NCBI RefSeq assembly: GCF_001722335.1
Contig: NZ_MIHA01000011.1
Span: 134,539-198,538, forward strand
Direction of reading: 5' to 3'
From: Mycolicibacterium flavescens
Lineage (GTDB): Bacteria > Actinomycetota > Actinomycetes > Mycobacteriales > Mycobacteriaceae
Length of the DNA stretch: 64,000 nt
The notes beneath the pieces were generated by a model. The model ran no database searches, was not told where the DNA came from, and saw nothing but the letters and a program-made list of their open reading frames with translations. The position numbers were made by a program, and so were the translations under genes. Of the stretch, positions 46,773 through 55,830 are shown piece after piece. Position 1 is the first letter of the stretch; the number at the start of each line of letters is the position of its first letter.

Positions 46773-48281
46773 GTGTCGGTGGCAGAAGACGTCTTCGCAC
46801 CCGCGAATACCCGCTTGACCGAGGTGCGTACGGCGACCGCGCAGGCCTGGCAACAGCGATACCGCCGAACGCTCATCGCCACCGACGCCATCGTCGTGGT
46901 CGTGGCCATGATCGTCGCCCAGGTGGTGCGACTGGGCCGCCCCGAAAGCGTTTTGAACGCCCCGACCGCCTATTACGCGGTGTTCTCGTATTACTCGATG
47001 CTCTCGGTGATCGTCGCCGCGATCTGGCTCGGCCTGCTCGCCGCCTACCGGACACGATCGCCGCGCATCATCGGCGCAGGTGTCGAGGAATACCGGCGGG
47101 TGTTCTCCGCCACATTGGCAACGGTCGGGGTGATCGCGGTCGGGCTGATGATCCTGCGCCCGGAGTATGCGCGTGGCTATCTCGCCGTCGCACTGCCGCT
47201 CGGGCTGCTCGGCCTGCTGCTCAGCCGCAGCCTGTGCCGCCGCGTGCTGGCCCGGCAACGGCTCAAGGGCAAGTGCGTACAGAACGTCCTGGCCGTCGGC
47301 GACGCCCGCGCGGTGCGCAGCCTCGTGCAGTCCCTGTCGCGCGGCTGGTGGTACGGCTACTCGGTGGTCGGGGTGTGCCTGACCGGCCGGCCCAGCGGCG
47401 GCACCTTCGACGTGCCGGGCGTCGGCTCGATTCCGGTCTTCGGCGACGAGCACCAGGTACATGAAGCGATCATGGCGATCGGCGCCGACACCGTCGCGCT
47501 GACCACCACCGACCACCTGGGCCCCGAGGGCATGCGCGAGCTGTCCTGGGACCTGGACAAGCTGGGCGTCGACCTGGTCGTGTCACCGGGCGTGGTGGAC
47601 GTGGCCGGGCCGCGGCTGACGCTGCGCCCCGTCGCCGGGCTGCCGCTCATCCACGTGGAGAAGCCGCAGTACAGCGGAACCAAGAAGCTGCAGAAGCGCG
47701 CGTTCGACGTCTGCGTGTCGATCACGGTCCTGCTCGGTGCGCTGCCGGTGATGCTGCTCGCGGCCATCGCGATCAAGCTGACCAGCAAGGGCCCGGTGTT
47801 CTACCGTTCCGAACGCATCGGCCTCGACGGCGAGCCGTTCCAGATGATCAAGTTCCGCACCATGGTCGACGGCGCGGACAAGCAGATCGACAGCCTGATC
47901 CACATCAACGAGAGCGCGGGCGGCGTGCTGTTCAAGATCCGCGAGGATCCCCGCGTCACGCCGGTCGGCCGGCTGCTGCGCCGCTACAGCATCGACGAAC
48001 TGCCCCAGTTCATCAACGTGCTGCGCCGCGACATGAGCGTGGTCGGCCCGCGGCCCCCGCTGCGCCGCGAGGTCGACACCTACACCGACCAGGTCCGGCG
48101 CCGGCTGCTGGTGCTGCCCGGCATCACCGGGCTGTGGCAGGTCAGCGGACGCTCCGACCTGTCGTGGGAAGATTCGGTGCGCCTTGACCTTTCGTACGTC
48201 GAGAACTGGTCGATCACCAACGACCTGCTGATCGCGGCCAAGACCATCCGCACGGTGGCCGTCGGCTCCGGCGCGTACTGA
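46773..48281 (+). CDS. Polyprenyl-phosphate glycosyl-1-phosphate transferase (WcaJ/WbaP-type priming enzyme)
   Basis: 502 residues from GTG 46773 (AGGAGGT site). Four membrane segments lie in the N-terminal half, then a CoA-binding-like domain (NVLAVGDARAVRSLVQSL), then the bacterial sugar transferase domain: KRAFDVCVSITVLLGALPVMLLAAIAIKL, GPVFYRSERIGLDGEPFQMIKFRTM, RRYSIDELPQFINVLRRDMSVVGPRP and LPGITGLWQVSGRS. It starts repeat-unit synthesis by moving a sugar-1-phosphate from a UDP-sugar to undecaprenyl/decaprenyl phosphate. Its presence makes the locus a complete Wzx/Wzy system. Confidence 0.93.
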   Translation: MSVAEDVFAPANTRLTEVRTATAQAWQQRYRRTLIATDAIVVVVAMIVAQVVRLGRPESVLNAPTAYYAVFSYYSMLSVIVAAIWLGLLAAYRTRSPRIIGAGVEEYRRVFSATLATVGVIAVGLMILRPEYARGYLAVALPLGLLGLLLSRSLCRRVLARQRLKGKCVQNVLAVGDARAVRSLVQSLSRGWWYGYSVVGVCLTGRPSGGTFDVPGVGSIPVFGDEHQVHEAIMAIGADTVALTTTDHLGPEGMRELSWDLDKLGVDLVVSPGVVDVAGPRLTLRPVAGLPLIHVEKPQYSGTKKLQKRAFDVCVSITVLLGALPVMLLAAIAIKLTSKGPVFYRSERIGLDGEPFQMIKFRTMVDGADKQIDSLIHINESAGGVLFKIREDPRVTPVGRLLRRYSIDELPQFINVLRRDMSVVGPRPPLRREVDTYTDQVRRRLLVLPGITGLWQVSGRSDLSWEDSVRLDLSYVENWSITNDLLIAAKTIRTVAVGSGAY

Positions 48282-48311
48282 CCGCGCGCGGTCGGCCATA
48301 CTACGGAGGTC

Positions 48312-49565
48312 ATGAGTAACCCACGCGGCCGCGGGCTGCGCGCGACAGCGTTGTGGGCCGGAGTCGCCGTCCTCGTGGTGCTGGGGATCGTCGCGGCGGC
48401 CAACCTCCAGCCGATCGCCTCGATCGTGGCGTCCCGCTTTCTCAACCAGTTCCCGTCCTCCGGCGGCCCGCCGGTGCCGGTGTCGACGGCGGATCTGAAC
48501 GACGACGGGCCGGGGTCGCTGATCACCGCGACCACCATGCCGGGAGTGACGCGCACCATCGAGGGGCGCGGCTTCGAGGCGGCCCGCGTCGTCTACCGCT
48601 CGACGTCCGGCGACGACGGCGCACCGACCGTCGTGTCGGGTTCGGTGTTCACCCCGCGCGGGCAGGCGCCCGACGGCGGGTGGCCGGTGGTGGCGTTCGG
48701 GCACGGCACGCTGGGCATCGAAGGGACGTGCGCGCCGTCGCTGTCGCCGTCGCTGCTCAACCTCGTCAACGTGGTGCGGGTGCTGGCTGGGCGCGGGTAC
48801 GCGGTCGCGCTGCCCGACTTCGAGGGCCTCGGCGTCAAAGGTGTGCACCCGTACTCGGACTCGGCGACCGCCGGGCGCAACATGATCGACGCGGTGCGCG
48901 CGCTGCGCCGCACCTTCCCCGACGTCTCCCCACGCTGGGCGGCGATGGGCGATTCGCAGGGCGGCGGCGCCGCGTGGGCGGCCGACGAACTCGCCGCGAC
49001 CTACGCACCGGATCTGCAGCTGGTCGGCGCGCTGGCCTCCTCACCGGCCGCCGACATCACCGGGCTGGTGGACAAGGCCGAGCGCGGCACGTTGACCGAG
49101 GAGCAGCGGCCGGTCATGCAGATGGTGATCGAATCACTGGCCCGCCTGCATCCCGACCTCGACCGCGACGACTACCGGCGCGGCGCGGCGGCGCACTACT
49201 GGAACGTGCTCAACGACTGCACGGAGGCCGGCGCGTACCGGCGCGGCACCGCGGTCAAACAGCTCGGCGGCGGGGACTTCACGCCGCGCGACGCGCAAGC
49301 CGCCGACCGGCTGCGCGGCTACCTGCGCGACTGGGCGCTGCCCCAGAAACCGCTCAGCGCACCGCTTTACGTGTGGTACGGCGGTAAGGATCCCTACATC
49401 GACGCGGCATGGACGGCCCAGGCGGTCGAACGGGCCTGCACGCTCGGCGGTGTCATCACCGTGCGCTTCGACCCCTCCGCCGGACACAACCCCGCCAACG
49501 CGCTCACCATGCTGGACTGGATGGCCGACCGCTTCGCAGGCAAGCCCGCGCCCAATGACTGCTGA
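48312..49565 (+). CDS. Secretory-lipase-like alpha/beta-hydrolase, membrane-anchored
   Basis: 417 residues. It has an N-terminal membrane anchor (LWAGVAVLVVLGIVAAANL) and complete catalytic elements: FGHGTLGIEGTCAPS, MGDSQGGGAAWAADE with the nucleophile, GGKDPYIDAAW with Asp and SAGHNPAN with His. It lies 30 bp after the priming transferase and overlaps the start of birA by 11 bp. One of five family members between 39.5 and 51.5 kb; probably an extracytoplasmic esterase or acyltransferase. Confidence 0.87.
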   Translation: MSNPRGRGLRATALWAGVAVLVVLGIVAAANLQPIASIVASRFLNQFPSSGGPPVPVSTADLNDDGPGSLITATTMPGVTRTIEGRGFEAARVVYRSTSGDDGAPTVVSGSVFTPRGQAPDGGWPVVAFGHGTLGIEGTCAPSLSPSLLNLVNVVRVLAGRGYAVALPDFEGLGVKGVHPYSDSATAGRNMIDAVRALRRTFPDVSPRWAAMGDSQGGGAAWAADELAATYAPDLQLVGALASSPAADITGLVDKAERGTLTEEQRPVMQMVIESLARLHPDLDRDDYRRGAAAHYWNVLNDCTEAGAYRRGTAVKQLGGGDFTPRDAQAADRLRGYLRDWALPQKPLSAPLYVWYGGKDPYIDAAWTAQAVERACTLGGVITVRFDPSAGHNPANALTMLDWMADRFAGKPAPNDC

Positions 49566-50352
49566 GCGCGTCGAACTCGACGAGGCCGCGCTGCGCGCCG
49601 AGGCGCTCGGGCCGGTCTGGCGGCGCCTCGACGTGCTCGCCGAGACCCGCTCCACCAACGCCGACCTGCTCGCCCGCGCCGAACACGACAGCATCGGCGG
49701 CGCCGTGCTGATCGCCGAACACCAGACCGCCGGCCGCGGCCGCCGGGGCCGCAACTGGTCGGCCGTACCGCACGCGCAGATCCTCATGTCGGTCGGCGTC
49801 GACGTGTCCGGCGTGCCGCCTCACGCGTGGGGCTGGCTGCCGCTGGCGACCGGGGTGGCGGTGACCGACACCGTCGCCGCGCTGGGCGTCGGGGTCGGGT
49901 TGAAATGGCCGAACGACGTGCTGGTCGGCGGCGCGAAACTGGCGGGCATCCTGGCCGAGGTCGCCCCCGGACAGCAGGCGGTGGTGATCGGGGTGGGGCT
50001 CAACGTCTCCCTGCGCGCCGACGAGGTGCCGCTCGACGAAGTCGCGTCGCTGGCCGCGCTCGGCGTCGCCAACCCGGACCGGCACCGCATCGTCGTCGAC
50101 CTGCTGCACGCGCTCGGCGCGCGCCTGACCGCGTGGCGCGCGGCCGGCGGCGCCGACCCCGCGCTGCGCCGCGACTACCGCGCCCACAGCGCCACCTTCG
50201 GCCGCCGGGTCCGGGCGATCCTGCCCGGCGACACCGAGATCGTCGGAGTGGCCCGCGACGTCGACGACGAGGGGCGGCTTGTCATCGAAACGGGCGAGCG
50301 GACCGCGACGGTCTCGGCGGGCGATATCGTGCACCTGCGACCGGGGGAGTAG
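49555..50352 (+). CDS. birA: Biotin--[acyl-CoA carboxylase] ligase BirA
   Basis: 265 residues, catalytic-only (group I) biotin protein ligase without the N-terminal helix-turn-helix. Motifs are RSTNADLLARA, EHQTAGRGRRGRNWSA (biotinyl-AMP loop) and LKWPNDVLVGGAKLAGILAE with the catalytic lysine region. It biotinylates the carrier domain of AccA3, also encoded here. The length agrees with Rv3279c. It is embedded between two lipase-like paralogues, overlapping the first by 11 bp and preceding the next by 7 bp, so this essential gene is now inside the accessory block. Confidence 0.95.
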   Translation: MTAERVELDEAALRAEALGPVWRRLDVLAETRSTNADLLARAEHDSIGGAVLIAEHQTAGRGRRGRNWSAVPHAQILMSVGVDVSGVPPHAWGWLPLATGVAVTDTVAALGVGVGLKWPNDVLVGGAKLAGILAEVAPGQQAVVIGVGLNVSLRADEVPLDEVASLAALGVANPDRHRIVVDLLHALGARLTAWRAAGGADPALRRDYRAHSATFGRRVRAILPGDTEIVGVARDVDDEGRLVIETGERTATVSAGDIVHLRPGE

Positions 50353-50359
50353 GCCGGGC

Positions 50360-51532
50360 GTGCGACGGAGCCTGTGGTCGGCTGCCGCGGTGGTTGCAGT
50401 GGCCGCCGTCGCCGCAGTGGTCGTGGTGGTTGTCGGGGTGCGCGGTGACGACGATCAGCCCGCTGACAACGGGCCCGGCTCGCTGGTCGCGGTGACCGAA
50501 CTGCCCACCGCCGCAACCGCTTCGGGCAAACGCCGGATGCAGCGCGCATCGGTCACCTACCGGTCCACTTCGGGCGACGGCGGCCCCACCGATGTCACCG
50601 GGATGGTCTTCATCCCCGCCGGACCGCCACCGGAGGGCGGATGGCCGGTCGTCGGCGTCGGCCATCCGACCACCGGCATCGACGAAGAGTGCGCACCGTC
50701 GCGGTCACCGACCCTGCGCGGCATGCTCGGCTTCGTCGGCGGGCTCATCGACCGCGGCTGGGCCGTCGCGGTGACCGACTACGCCGGGCTCGGCACACCC
50801 GGGCCGCACCGGTACTTCGACCACCGCACGGCCGCGTTCAACGTCATCGACTCGGTCCGGGCGCTGCGCCACGTCTACCCGAGCGCATCGCCGCGGTGGG
50901 CGGCGTTCGGCGCCTCGCAGGGCGGTGCGGCCGTATGGGCGGCCGACGAGCAGGCCGGCGGGTACGCCCCCGAACTCGACCTGGTCGGCGCCGCCGCCAT
51001 CGCGCCCGCCGCGGACATGTCGGGTCTGGTCGACAAGGCGGCCGCCGGGACGATGACCGTCGACCAGACCCGCTCGCTGGCCACCACCGTCGAGGCGCTG
51101 GCCCGTATCCACCCCGACCTGCACCGTGACGACTACCGGCGCGGCGCCGTCGCGCAGTACTGGGACGTGCTGACCGCGTGCCGCGGCGACGTCGAGGACC
51201 GCCGCCCGGCGGCCGAATCCGCCGTGCGGCCCGGTGACCTCGCCCCGGCCGACCCGGAAGCCGCCGACCGGCTGCGCGCCTACCTCCAGGCCTGGTCGGT
51301 GCCGCAGGGACCGCTGAGCGCCCCGCTGTTCGTGGCCTACGGCGGCCGTGATGCCTCGATCGACGAACAGTGGACCCGCGACGCCGTCGCACGGGCCTGC
51401 TCGATCAGCGGCCCGGTGGAGTCCCAGCACCAACCGGACAGCGACCACCACAACGTCGACTTCGCCGCCGCGTTGACCTGGTTGGCCGACCGGTTCGCCG
51501 ACGAACCGGTGCGCAACACCTGCGCGACCTGA
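50360..51532 (+). CDS. Secretory-lipase-like alpha/beta-hydrolase, membrane-anchored
   Basis: 390 residues from GTG 50360. The N-terminal anchor is SAAAVVAVAAVAAVVVVVVGV. The triad elements are intact: VGHPTTGIDEECAPS, FGASQGGAAVWAADE, GGRDASIDEQW and SDHHNVD. It follows birA by 7 bp. It is the rightmost of the five paralogues and marks the end of the accessory region; the next gene is the conserved Rv3278c-like gene. Confidence 0.87.
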   Translation: MRRSLWSAAAVVAVAAVAAVVVVVVGVRGDDDQPADNGPGSLVAVTELPTAATASGKRRMQRASVTYRSTSGDGGPTDVTGMVFIPAGPPPEGGWPVVGVGHPTTGIDEECAPSRSPTLRGMLGFVGGLIDRGWAVAVTDYAGLGTPGPHRYFDHRTAAFNVIDSVRALRHVYPSASPRWAAFGASQGGAAVWAADEQAGGYAPELDLVGAAAIAPAADMSGLVDKAAAGTMTVDQTRSLATTVEALARIHPDLHRDDYRRGAVAQYWDVLTACRGDVEDRRPAAESAVRPGDLAPADPEAADRLRAYLQAWSVPQGPLSAPLFVAYGGRDASIDEQWTRDAVARACSISGPVESQHQPDSDHHNVDFAAALTWLADRFADEPVRNTCAT

Positions 51533-51612
51533 TCCCATCGAGATCGGTGTTGCGCCGTCACTCGACGTGCGCTCGTCTACGCTTTGCTGGCGGCAGGACG
51601 GGAGGAGCGACC

Positions 51613-52131
51613 ATGGGCTATCCGGACAACGTGCTGGCCGCCGACGAGCAGGTGGTGCTGCACCGCCACCCGCACTGGAAGCGGCTGCTCGGGCCGATCC
51701 TGATCCTGCTGGTGGTGACCGCGCTGGCGGCGTTCGGCGCCGGATACGTCAACCAGACCGACTGGGAACGCACCGCCCGCAACGTCGTGCTGATCGTGAT
51801 CGGCGTCATCTGGCTGGTGATCGTCGGCTGGCTCACGCTCTGGCCGTTCCTGAGCTGGTGGACGACGCATTTCGTGATCACCGACCGGCGGGTGATGTTC
51901 CGTCACGGGGTGCTGACCCGGTCGGGGATCGACATCCCGCTGGCGCGGATCAACAGCGTCGAGTTCCGGCACGGCCTGCTCGACCGGATGCTGCGCACCG
52001 GCACGCTGATCATCGAGTCAGCCGCGCAGGACCCGCTCGAGTTCTACGACATCCCGCGGGTGGAACGGGTCCACTCGCTGCTGTATCACGAGGTCTTCGA
52101 CACCCTGGGGTCGGAGGAGTCGCCGAGCTGA
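51613..52131 (+). CDS. Membrane protein with bacterial PH (bPH2/YdbS-like) domain, Rv3278c-like
   Basis: 172 residues from ATG 51613 (GGGAGGAG site). Two membrane segments (LLGPILILLVVTALAAFGAGYV and VVLIVIGVIWLVIVGWLTLWPF) are followed by a pleckstrin-like domain (FVITDRRVMFRHGVLTRSGIDIPLARINSVEFRHGLLDRMLRTGTLIIESA). The length is identical to my recollection of Rv3278c. Function unknown; such domains are usually membrane-associated. The 3' end overlaps the convergent GtrA-like gene by 46 bp. Confidence 0.88.
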   Translation: MGYPDNVLAADEQVVLHRHPHWKRLLGPILILLVVTALAAFGAGYVNQTDWERTARNVVLIVIGVIWLVIVGWLTLWPFLSWWTTHFVITDRRVMFRHGVLTRSGIDIPLARINSVEFRHGLLDRMLRTGTLIIESAAQDPLEFYDIPRVERVHSLLYHEVFDTLGSEESPS

Positions 52132-52781
52132 GCCAGCCGCCGGGCGCGGCGGGTGCGCAGCGGGGTGACGTTCCCGGTGACGGCGCTCTTGTCGGCGCTC
52201 CCGTCGCGGGCGGCCTCGTGCTCGACGTGGTGATCCTCCATCGCCTCGGCCAGGCCGCCGGCGGTCAGCGATTCGATCGCCTTGTCCGGGTTGCGGCCGA
52301 ACTCGTCGGGGAACACCCAGCGCCGGAACGCCCAGAACCGGAACGCCATCTGCATCAGGTTGCCGATGATGTAGGCCGCGATGAAGTCCGCGATGTTCTC
52401 GACCGTCAGGCTGACCTCGGGCACCCGCAGCATCAGCACATAGCTGGAGAACCACAGCGGAGCCATGCTCAGCAGCACGCCGACACCGCTGAACCCGAAG
52501 AACAGCAGCGCCTCGTGGTGGCGTTCGCGGCCGCCGCGGTCGCGGAAGCTCCATTCGCGGTTGAGGATGTAGGACGCGATCACCGCGACGATGCCGGCGA
52601 TGATCTTGGCGGTCACCGGCTTGGGTTCCAGCACCGTGAGCTTGAGCGTGTAGAAGACCGACGTGTCGATGATGAACGTGGTCGCGCCGACGATCGCGAA
52701 CTTGATCAGTTCGTGATGCCGTTCGAAGTACGGCCGGACCGGGCTCGGCAGCCGTGCGATCGTCGCATCGGTAAAGGACAC
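52086..52781 (-). CDS. GtrA-like membrane protein, Rv3277-like
   Basis: About 231 residues from GTG 52781; the open frame continues upstream, so a longer form is possible. Four membrane segments of the GtrA fold are visible: LIKFAIVGATTFIIDTSVFYTL, AKIIAGIVAVIASYILNREWSF, LLFFGFSGVGVLLSMAPLWF and NIADFIAAYIIGNLMQMAFRFWAF. GtrA proteins help move polyprenyl-linked sugars across the membrane; the mycobacterial Rv3277/Rv3789 type is linked to arabinogalactan synthesis. A charged cytosolic tail follows. It is divergent from purK. Confidence 0.85.
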   Translation of the reverse strand: MSFTDATIARLPSPVRPYFERHHELIKFAIVGATTFIIDTSVFYTLKLTVLEPKPVTAKIIAGIVAVIASYILNREWSFRDRGGRERHHEALLFFGFSGVGVLLSMAPLWFSSYVLMLRVPEVSLTVENIADFIAAYIIGNLMQMAFRFWAFRRWVFPDEFGRNPDKAIESLTAGGLAEAMEDHHVEHEAARDGSADKSAVTGNVTPLRTRRARRLAQLGDSSDPRVSKTS

Positions 52782-52884
52782 AACAGGGCAGTGTACGGAA
52801 ATCTGGCAGCCTACGCGTACCTGCGCAGGTCGCGAGTGGTACGCGGGCGGGTGCCGCGGTGGCCGGTCATGACAACATTGAGGC

Positions 52885-54105
52885 GTGTCGAACAAGCCCG
52901 GTGGGCCCCCGGTGGTGGCCATGGTCGGCGGCGGTCAGCTGGCCCGGATGACCCATCAGGCCGCGATCGCGCTCGGTCAGACGCTGCGGGTGCTCGCGGT
53001 GACCGAGTCCGATCCGGCCGCGCAGGTCAGCCCCGACGTCGTGCTCGGTGAGCACACCGATCTGGACGCGCTGCGCCGCGTCGCCGACGGTGCGTCGGTG
53101 TTGACCTTCGACCACGAGCACGTGCCGACCGCGCTGCTCGACGAGCTGGTCGCCGCGGGCGTCACCGTCGCGCCGCCGCCGTCGGCGCTGCTGCACGCCC
53201 AGGACAAGATCGTGATGCGTCGCCGGCTGTCGGAGCTGGGGGCGCCGGTGCCGCGGTTCGCCGAGGTCCGCGACCTCGCGGATGTGGACGCGTTCGCCGC
53301 CGAGGTCGGGGGAGCGGTCGTGGTCAAGACCGCCCGCGGCGGTTACGACGGGCGCGGCGTGACGTTGGCCCGCGACGTCGCCGATGCCCGCGACGCCGCG
53401 CAGCGCTACCTGGCGGGCGGGGCCGAGGTGCTGATCGAGGAGAGGGTCGCGATGCGCCGGGAGCTGGCCGCGCTGGTGGCGCGTTCGCCTTTCGGTCAGG
53501 GTGCGGCGTGGCCGGTCGTGCAGACCGTGCAACGCGACGGGATCTGCGTCGAGGTGATCGCTCCGGCTCCCCGGCTCGACGACGAATTACGGCTCGCCGC
53601 AGGGGAATTGGGTCTGAAGCTGGCCGCCGAGCTGGGGGTGGTGGGGGTGCTGGCCGTCGAGCTGTTCGAGACCGTCGACGGGCGCCTGCTGGTCAACGAA
53701 CTGGCGATGCGGCCGCACAACTCCGGCCACTGGACCATGGACGGCGCCCGCACCAGCCAGTTCGAACAGCATCTGCGCGCGGTGCTGGACTACCCGCTCG
53801 GTGACACCGCGCCGCTCGCGCCGGTCACCGTCATGGCGAATGTTCTGGGTGCACAACAGGTTCCGACGATAACCATGGATGAACGGCTGCACCACCTGTT
53901 CGCCAGGATGCCGGAGGCCAAGGTGCACTTGTACGGCAAGGGCGAACGACCCGGCCGAAAGATCGGGCATGTCAACATAACCGGCGCCGCGAACGGCTCG
54001 GCGGACGACGAGGGTTACCTCGCCGAGGTGCGTGAGCGGGCCACCAGGGCGGCGCACTGGCTGTCGCACGCGGAATGGACGGACGGATGGAACCCACATG
54101 AGTAG
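52885..54105 (+). CDS. purK: N5-carboxyaminoimidazole ribonucleotide synthase
   Basis: 406 residues, ATP-grasp enzyme of purine synthesis that carboxylates AIR with ATP and bicarbonate. Motifs: [78 protein letters not shown] 52885 gives the expected N-terminus. Its stop overlaps the purE start by 8 bp. The order purK-purE-fadE25 matches Rv3276c-Rv3274c. Confidence 0.96.
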   Translation: MSNKPGGPPVVAMVGGGQLARMTHQAAIALGQTLRVLAVTESDPAAQVSPDVVLGEHTDLDALRRVADGASVLTFDHEHVPTALLDELVAAGVTVAPPPSALLHAQDKIVMRRRLSELGAPVPRFAEVRDLADVDAFAAEVGGAVVVKTARGGYDGRGVTLARDVADARDAAQRYLAGGAEVLIEERVAMRRELAALVARSPFGQGAAWPVVQTVQRDGICVEVIAPAPRLDDELRLAAGELGLKLAAELGVVGVLAVELFETVDGRLLVNELAMRPHNSGHWTMDGARTSQFEQHLRAVLDYPLGDTAPLAPVTVMANVLGAQQVPTITMDERLHHLFARMPEAKVHLYGKGERPGRKIGHVNITGAANGSADDEGYLAEVRERATRAAHWLSHAEWTDGWNPHE

Positions 54106-54610
54106 TGCTCCTGCGCCGCGGGTCGGCCTGATCATGGGCAGCGACAGCGACTGGCCGGTGATGGAGGACGCCGCCCACGCGCTGGCCGAGTTCGACGTGC
54201 CGTTCGAGGTCGGCGTGGTCTCCGCGCACCGCACCCCGGCCCGGATGCTCGAGTACGCCCAGAACGCGGCCGACCGGGGCATCGAGGTGATCATCGCCGG
54301 CGCGGGCGGCGCGGCGCACCTGCCCGGCATGGTGGCCTCGGCGACCCCGCTTCCGGTCATCGGCGTGCCGGTCCCGCTGGCCCGGCTCGACGGCCTGGAC
54401 TCGCTGCTGTCGATCGTGCAGATGCCCGCGGGCGTGCCGGTGGCCACGGTGTCGATCGGCGGTGCCCGCAACGCCGGCCTGCTCGCGGTGCGCATTCTCG
54501 GTGCCGCCGACACCGCGCTGCGGTCCCGCATGGCGCAGTTCCAGGCCGACCTGCACGACACCGTGTTGGACAAGGACGCGGCGTTACGGGAGCGCCTGCT
54601 CGGCGGGTAG
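54098..54610 (+). CDS. purE: N5-carboxyaminoimidazole ribonucleotide mutase
   Basis: 170 residues, class I PurE. It shows [50 protein letters not shown] and [13 protein letters not shown]. It rearranges N5-CAIR to CAIR, the step after PurK. The 8-bp overlap with purK ensures co-translation. Confidence 0.97.
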   Translation: MSSAPAPRVGLIMGSDSDWPVMEDAAHALAEFDVPFEVGVVSAHRTPARMLEYAQNAADRGIEVIIAGAGGAAHLPGMVASATPLPVIGVPVPLARLDGLDSLLSIVQMPAGVPVATVSIGGARNAGLLAVRILGAADTALRSRMAQFQADLHDTVLDKDAALRERLLGG

Positions 54611-54639
54611 CGTGACCGGCGGTCGCCGGCCAGAGTAAA

Positions 54640-54655
54640 GTTACTGGCGAGTAAC
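54640..54655. promoter_or_regulatory. Palindromic operator upstream of fadE25
   Basis: GTTACTGGCGAGTAAC is a perfect dyad (6-bp arms, 4-bp centre) that lies just upstream of the ribosome site and 11 bp before the ATG. The size and shape suit a TetR-family fatty-acid regulator that blocks initiation. The regulator is not identified. Confidence 0.6.
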
Positions 54656-54666
54656 GAGGAGTACGC

Positions 54667-55830
54667 ATGTCGATCAGTAACCCGTCGTTCGATGCTTTTC
54701 AGCTGTCCGACGAGCACACCGAACTGCGCGCGGTGATGCGTGACCTGTGCGACAAGGAGATCGCCCCGCACGCGGCCGATGTCGACGAGAAGGCCCGCTA
54801 CACCGACGAAGCTCTGGCGGCGCTGACCGCGTCGGGGATGGCCGCCATCCACATTCCCGAGGAGTACGGCGGCCAGGGCGGCGACTCGGTCGCGGCGTGC
54901 ATCGTGATCGAAGAGGTCGCGCGGGTGTGCGCGTCGTCGTCACTGATCCCGATCTGCAACAAGCTGGGCACGATGGGGCTGCTGATGCGCGGTTCCGAGG
55001 ACCTCAAGAAGCAGGTGCTGCCGTCGATCGCCGCCGGTGAGGCGGTCGCGTCGTACGCGCTGTCCGAGCGCGAGGCCGGCAGCGACGCCGCCTCGATGCG
55101 CACGCGTGCGCAGTCGGTGGGCGACGAGTGGGTGCTCAACGGCGCCAAGTGCTGGATCTCCAACGGCGGACACTCGACCTGGTACACGGTGATGGCGGTG
55201 ACCGACCCGGACAAGGGCGCCAACGGCATCTCGGCGTTCGTGGTGCACAAGGACGATCCCGGCTTCTCGGTGGGGGCCAAGGAGAAGAAGATGGGCATCA
55301 AGGGGTCGCCGACCACCGAGCTGTACTTCGAGGACTGCCGCATCCCGGGCGACCGCATCATCGGCGAGCCCGGTACCGGGTTCAAGACCGCGCTGGCGAC
55401 CCTTGACCACACCCGCCCGACGATCGGCGCGCAGGCGGTGGGCATCGCCCAGGGCGCGCTGGAGGCGTCGGTGGCGTATGTCAAGGAGCGCAAGCAGTTC
55501 GGCAAGGCGATCGCCGATTTCCAGGCCGTGCAGTTCATGCTCGCCGACATGGCGATGAAGATCGAGGCGGCCCGGCTGATGGTCTACACGGCCGCCGCGC
55601 GCGCCGAGCGCGGCGAACCCAACCTCGGCTTCATCTCCTCGGCGTCGAAGTGCTTTGCCTCCGACGTGGCGATGGAGGTGACCACCGACGCGGTGCAGTT
55701 GTTCGGCGGTTACGGCTACACCACCGACTTCCCGGTCGAGCGGATGATGCGCGACGCCAAGATCACCCAGATCTACGAGGGCACCAACCAGATTCAGCGT
55801 GTGGTGATGTCGCGCGCGCTACTGCGCTGA
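54667..55830 (+). CDS. fadE25: Acyl-CoA dehydrogenase FadE25
   Basis: 387 residues, FAD-dependent acyl-CoA dehydrogenase. Seen are YALSEREAGSDAASMRT (FAD/substrate loop), WISNGGHSTWYTVMAVT, the signature GFKTALATLDHTRPTIGAQAVGIAQGALE, the FAD-binding QLFGGYGYTTDFPVERMMRDAK, and the catalytic glutamate in IYEGTNQIQR. It oxidises acyl-CoA to trans-2-enoyl-CoA. Length fits Rv3274c. A palindromic site at the start suggests repression by a fatty-acid or branched-chain regulator. It overlaps the convergent ACP gene by 12 bp. Confidence 0.95.
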   Translation: MSISNPSFDAFQLSDEHTELRAVMRDLCDKEIAPHAADVDEKARYTDEALAALTASGMAAIHIPEEYGGQGGDSVAACIVIEEVARVCASSSLIPICNKLGTMGLLMRGSEDLKKQVLPSIAAGEAVASYALSEREAGSDAASMRTRAQSVGDEWVLNGAKCWISNGGHSTWYTVMAVTDPDKGANGISAFVVHKDDPGFSVGAKEKKMGIKGSPTTELYFEDCRIPGDRIIGEPGTGFKTALATLDHTRPTIGAQAVGIAQGALEASVAYVKERKQFGKAIADFQAVQFMLADMAMKIEAARLMVYTAAARAERGEPNLGFISSASKCFASDVAMEVTTDAVQLFGGYGYTTDFPVERMMRDAKITQIYEGTNQIQRVVMSRALLR

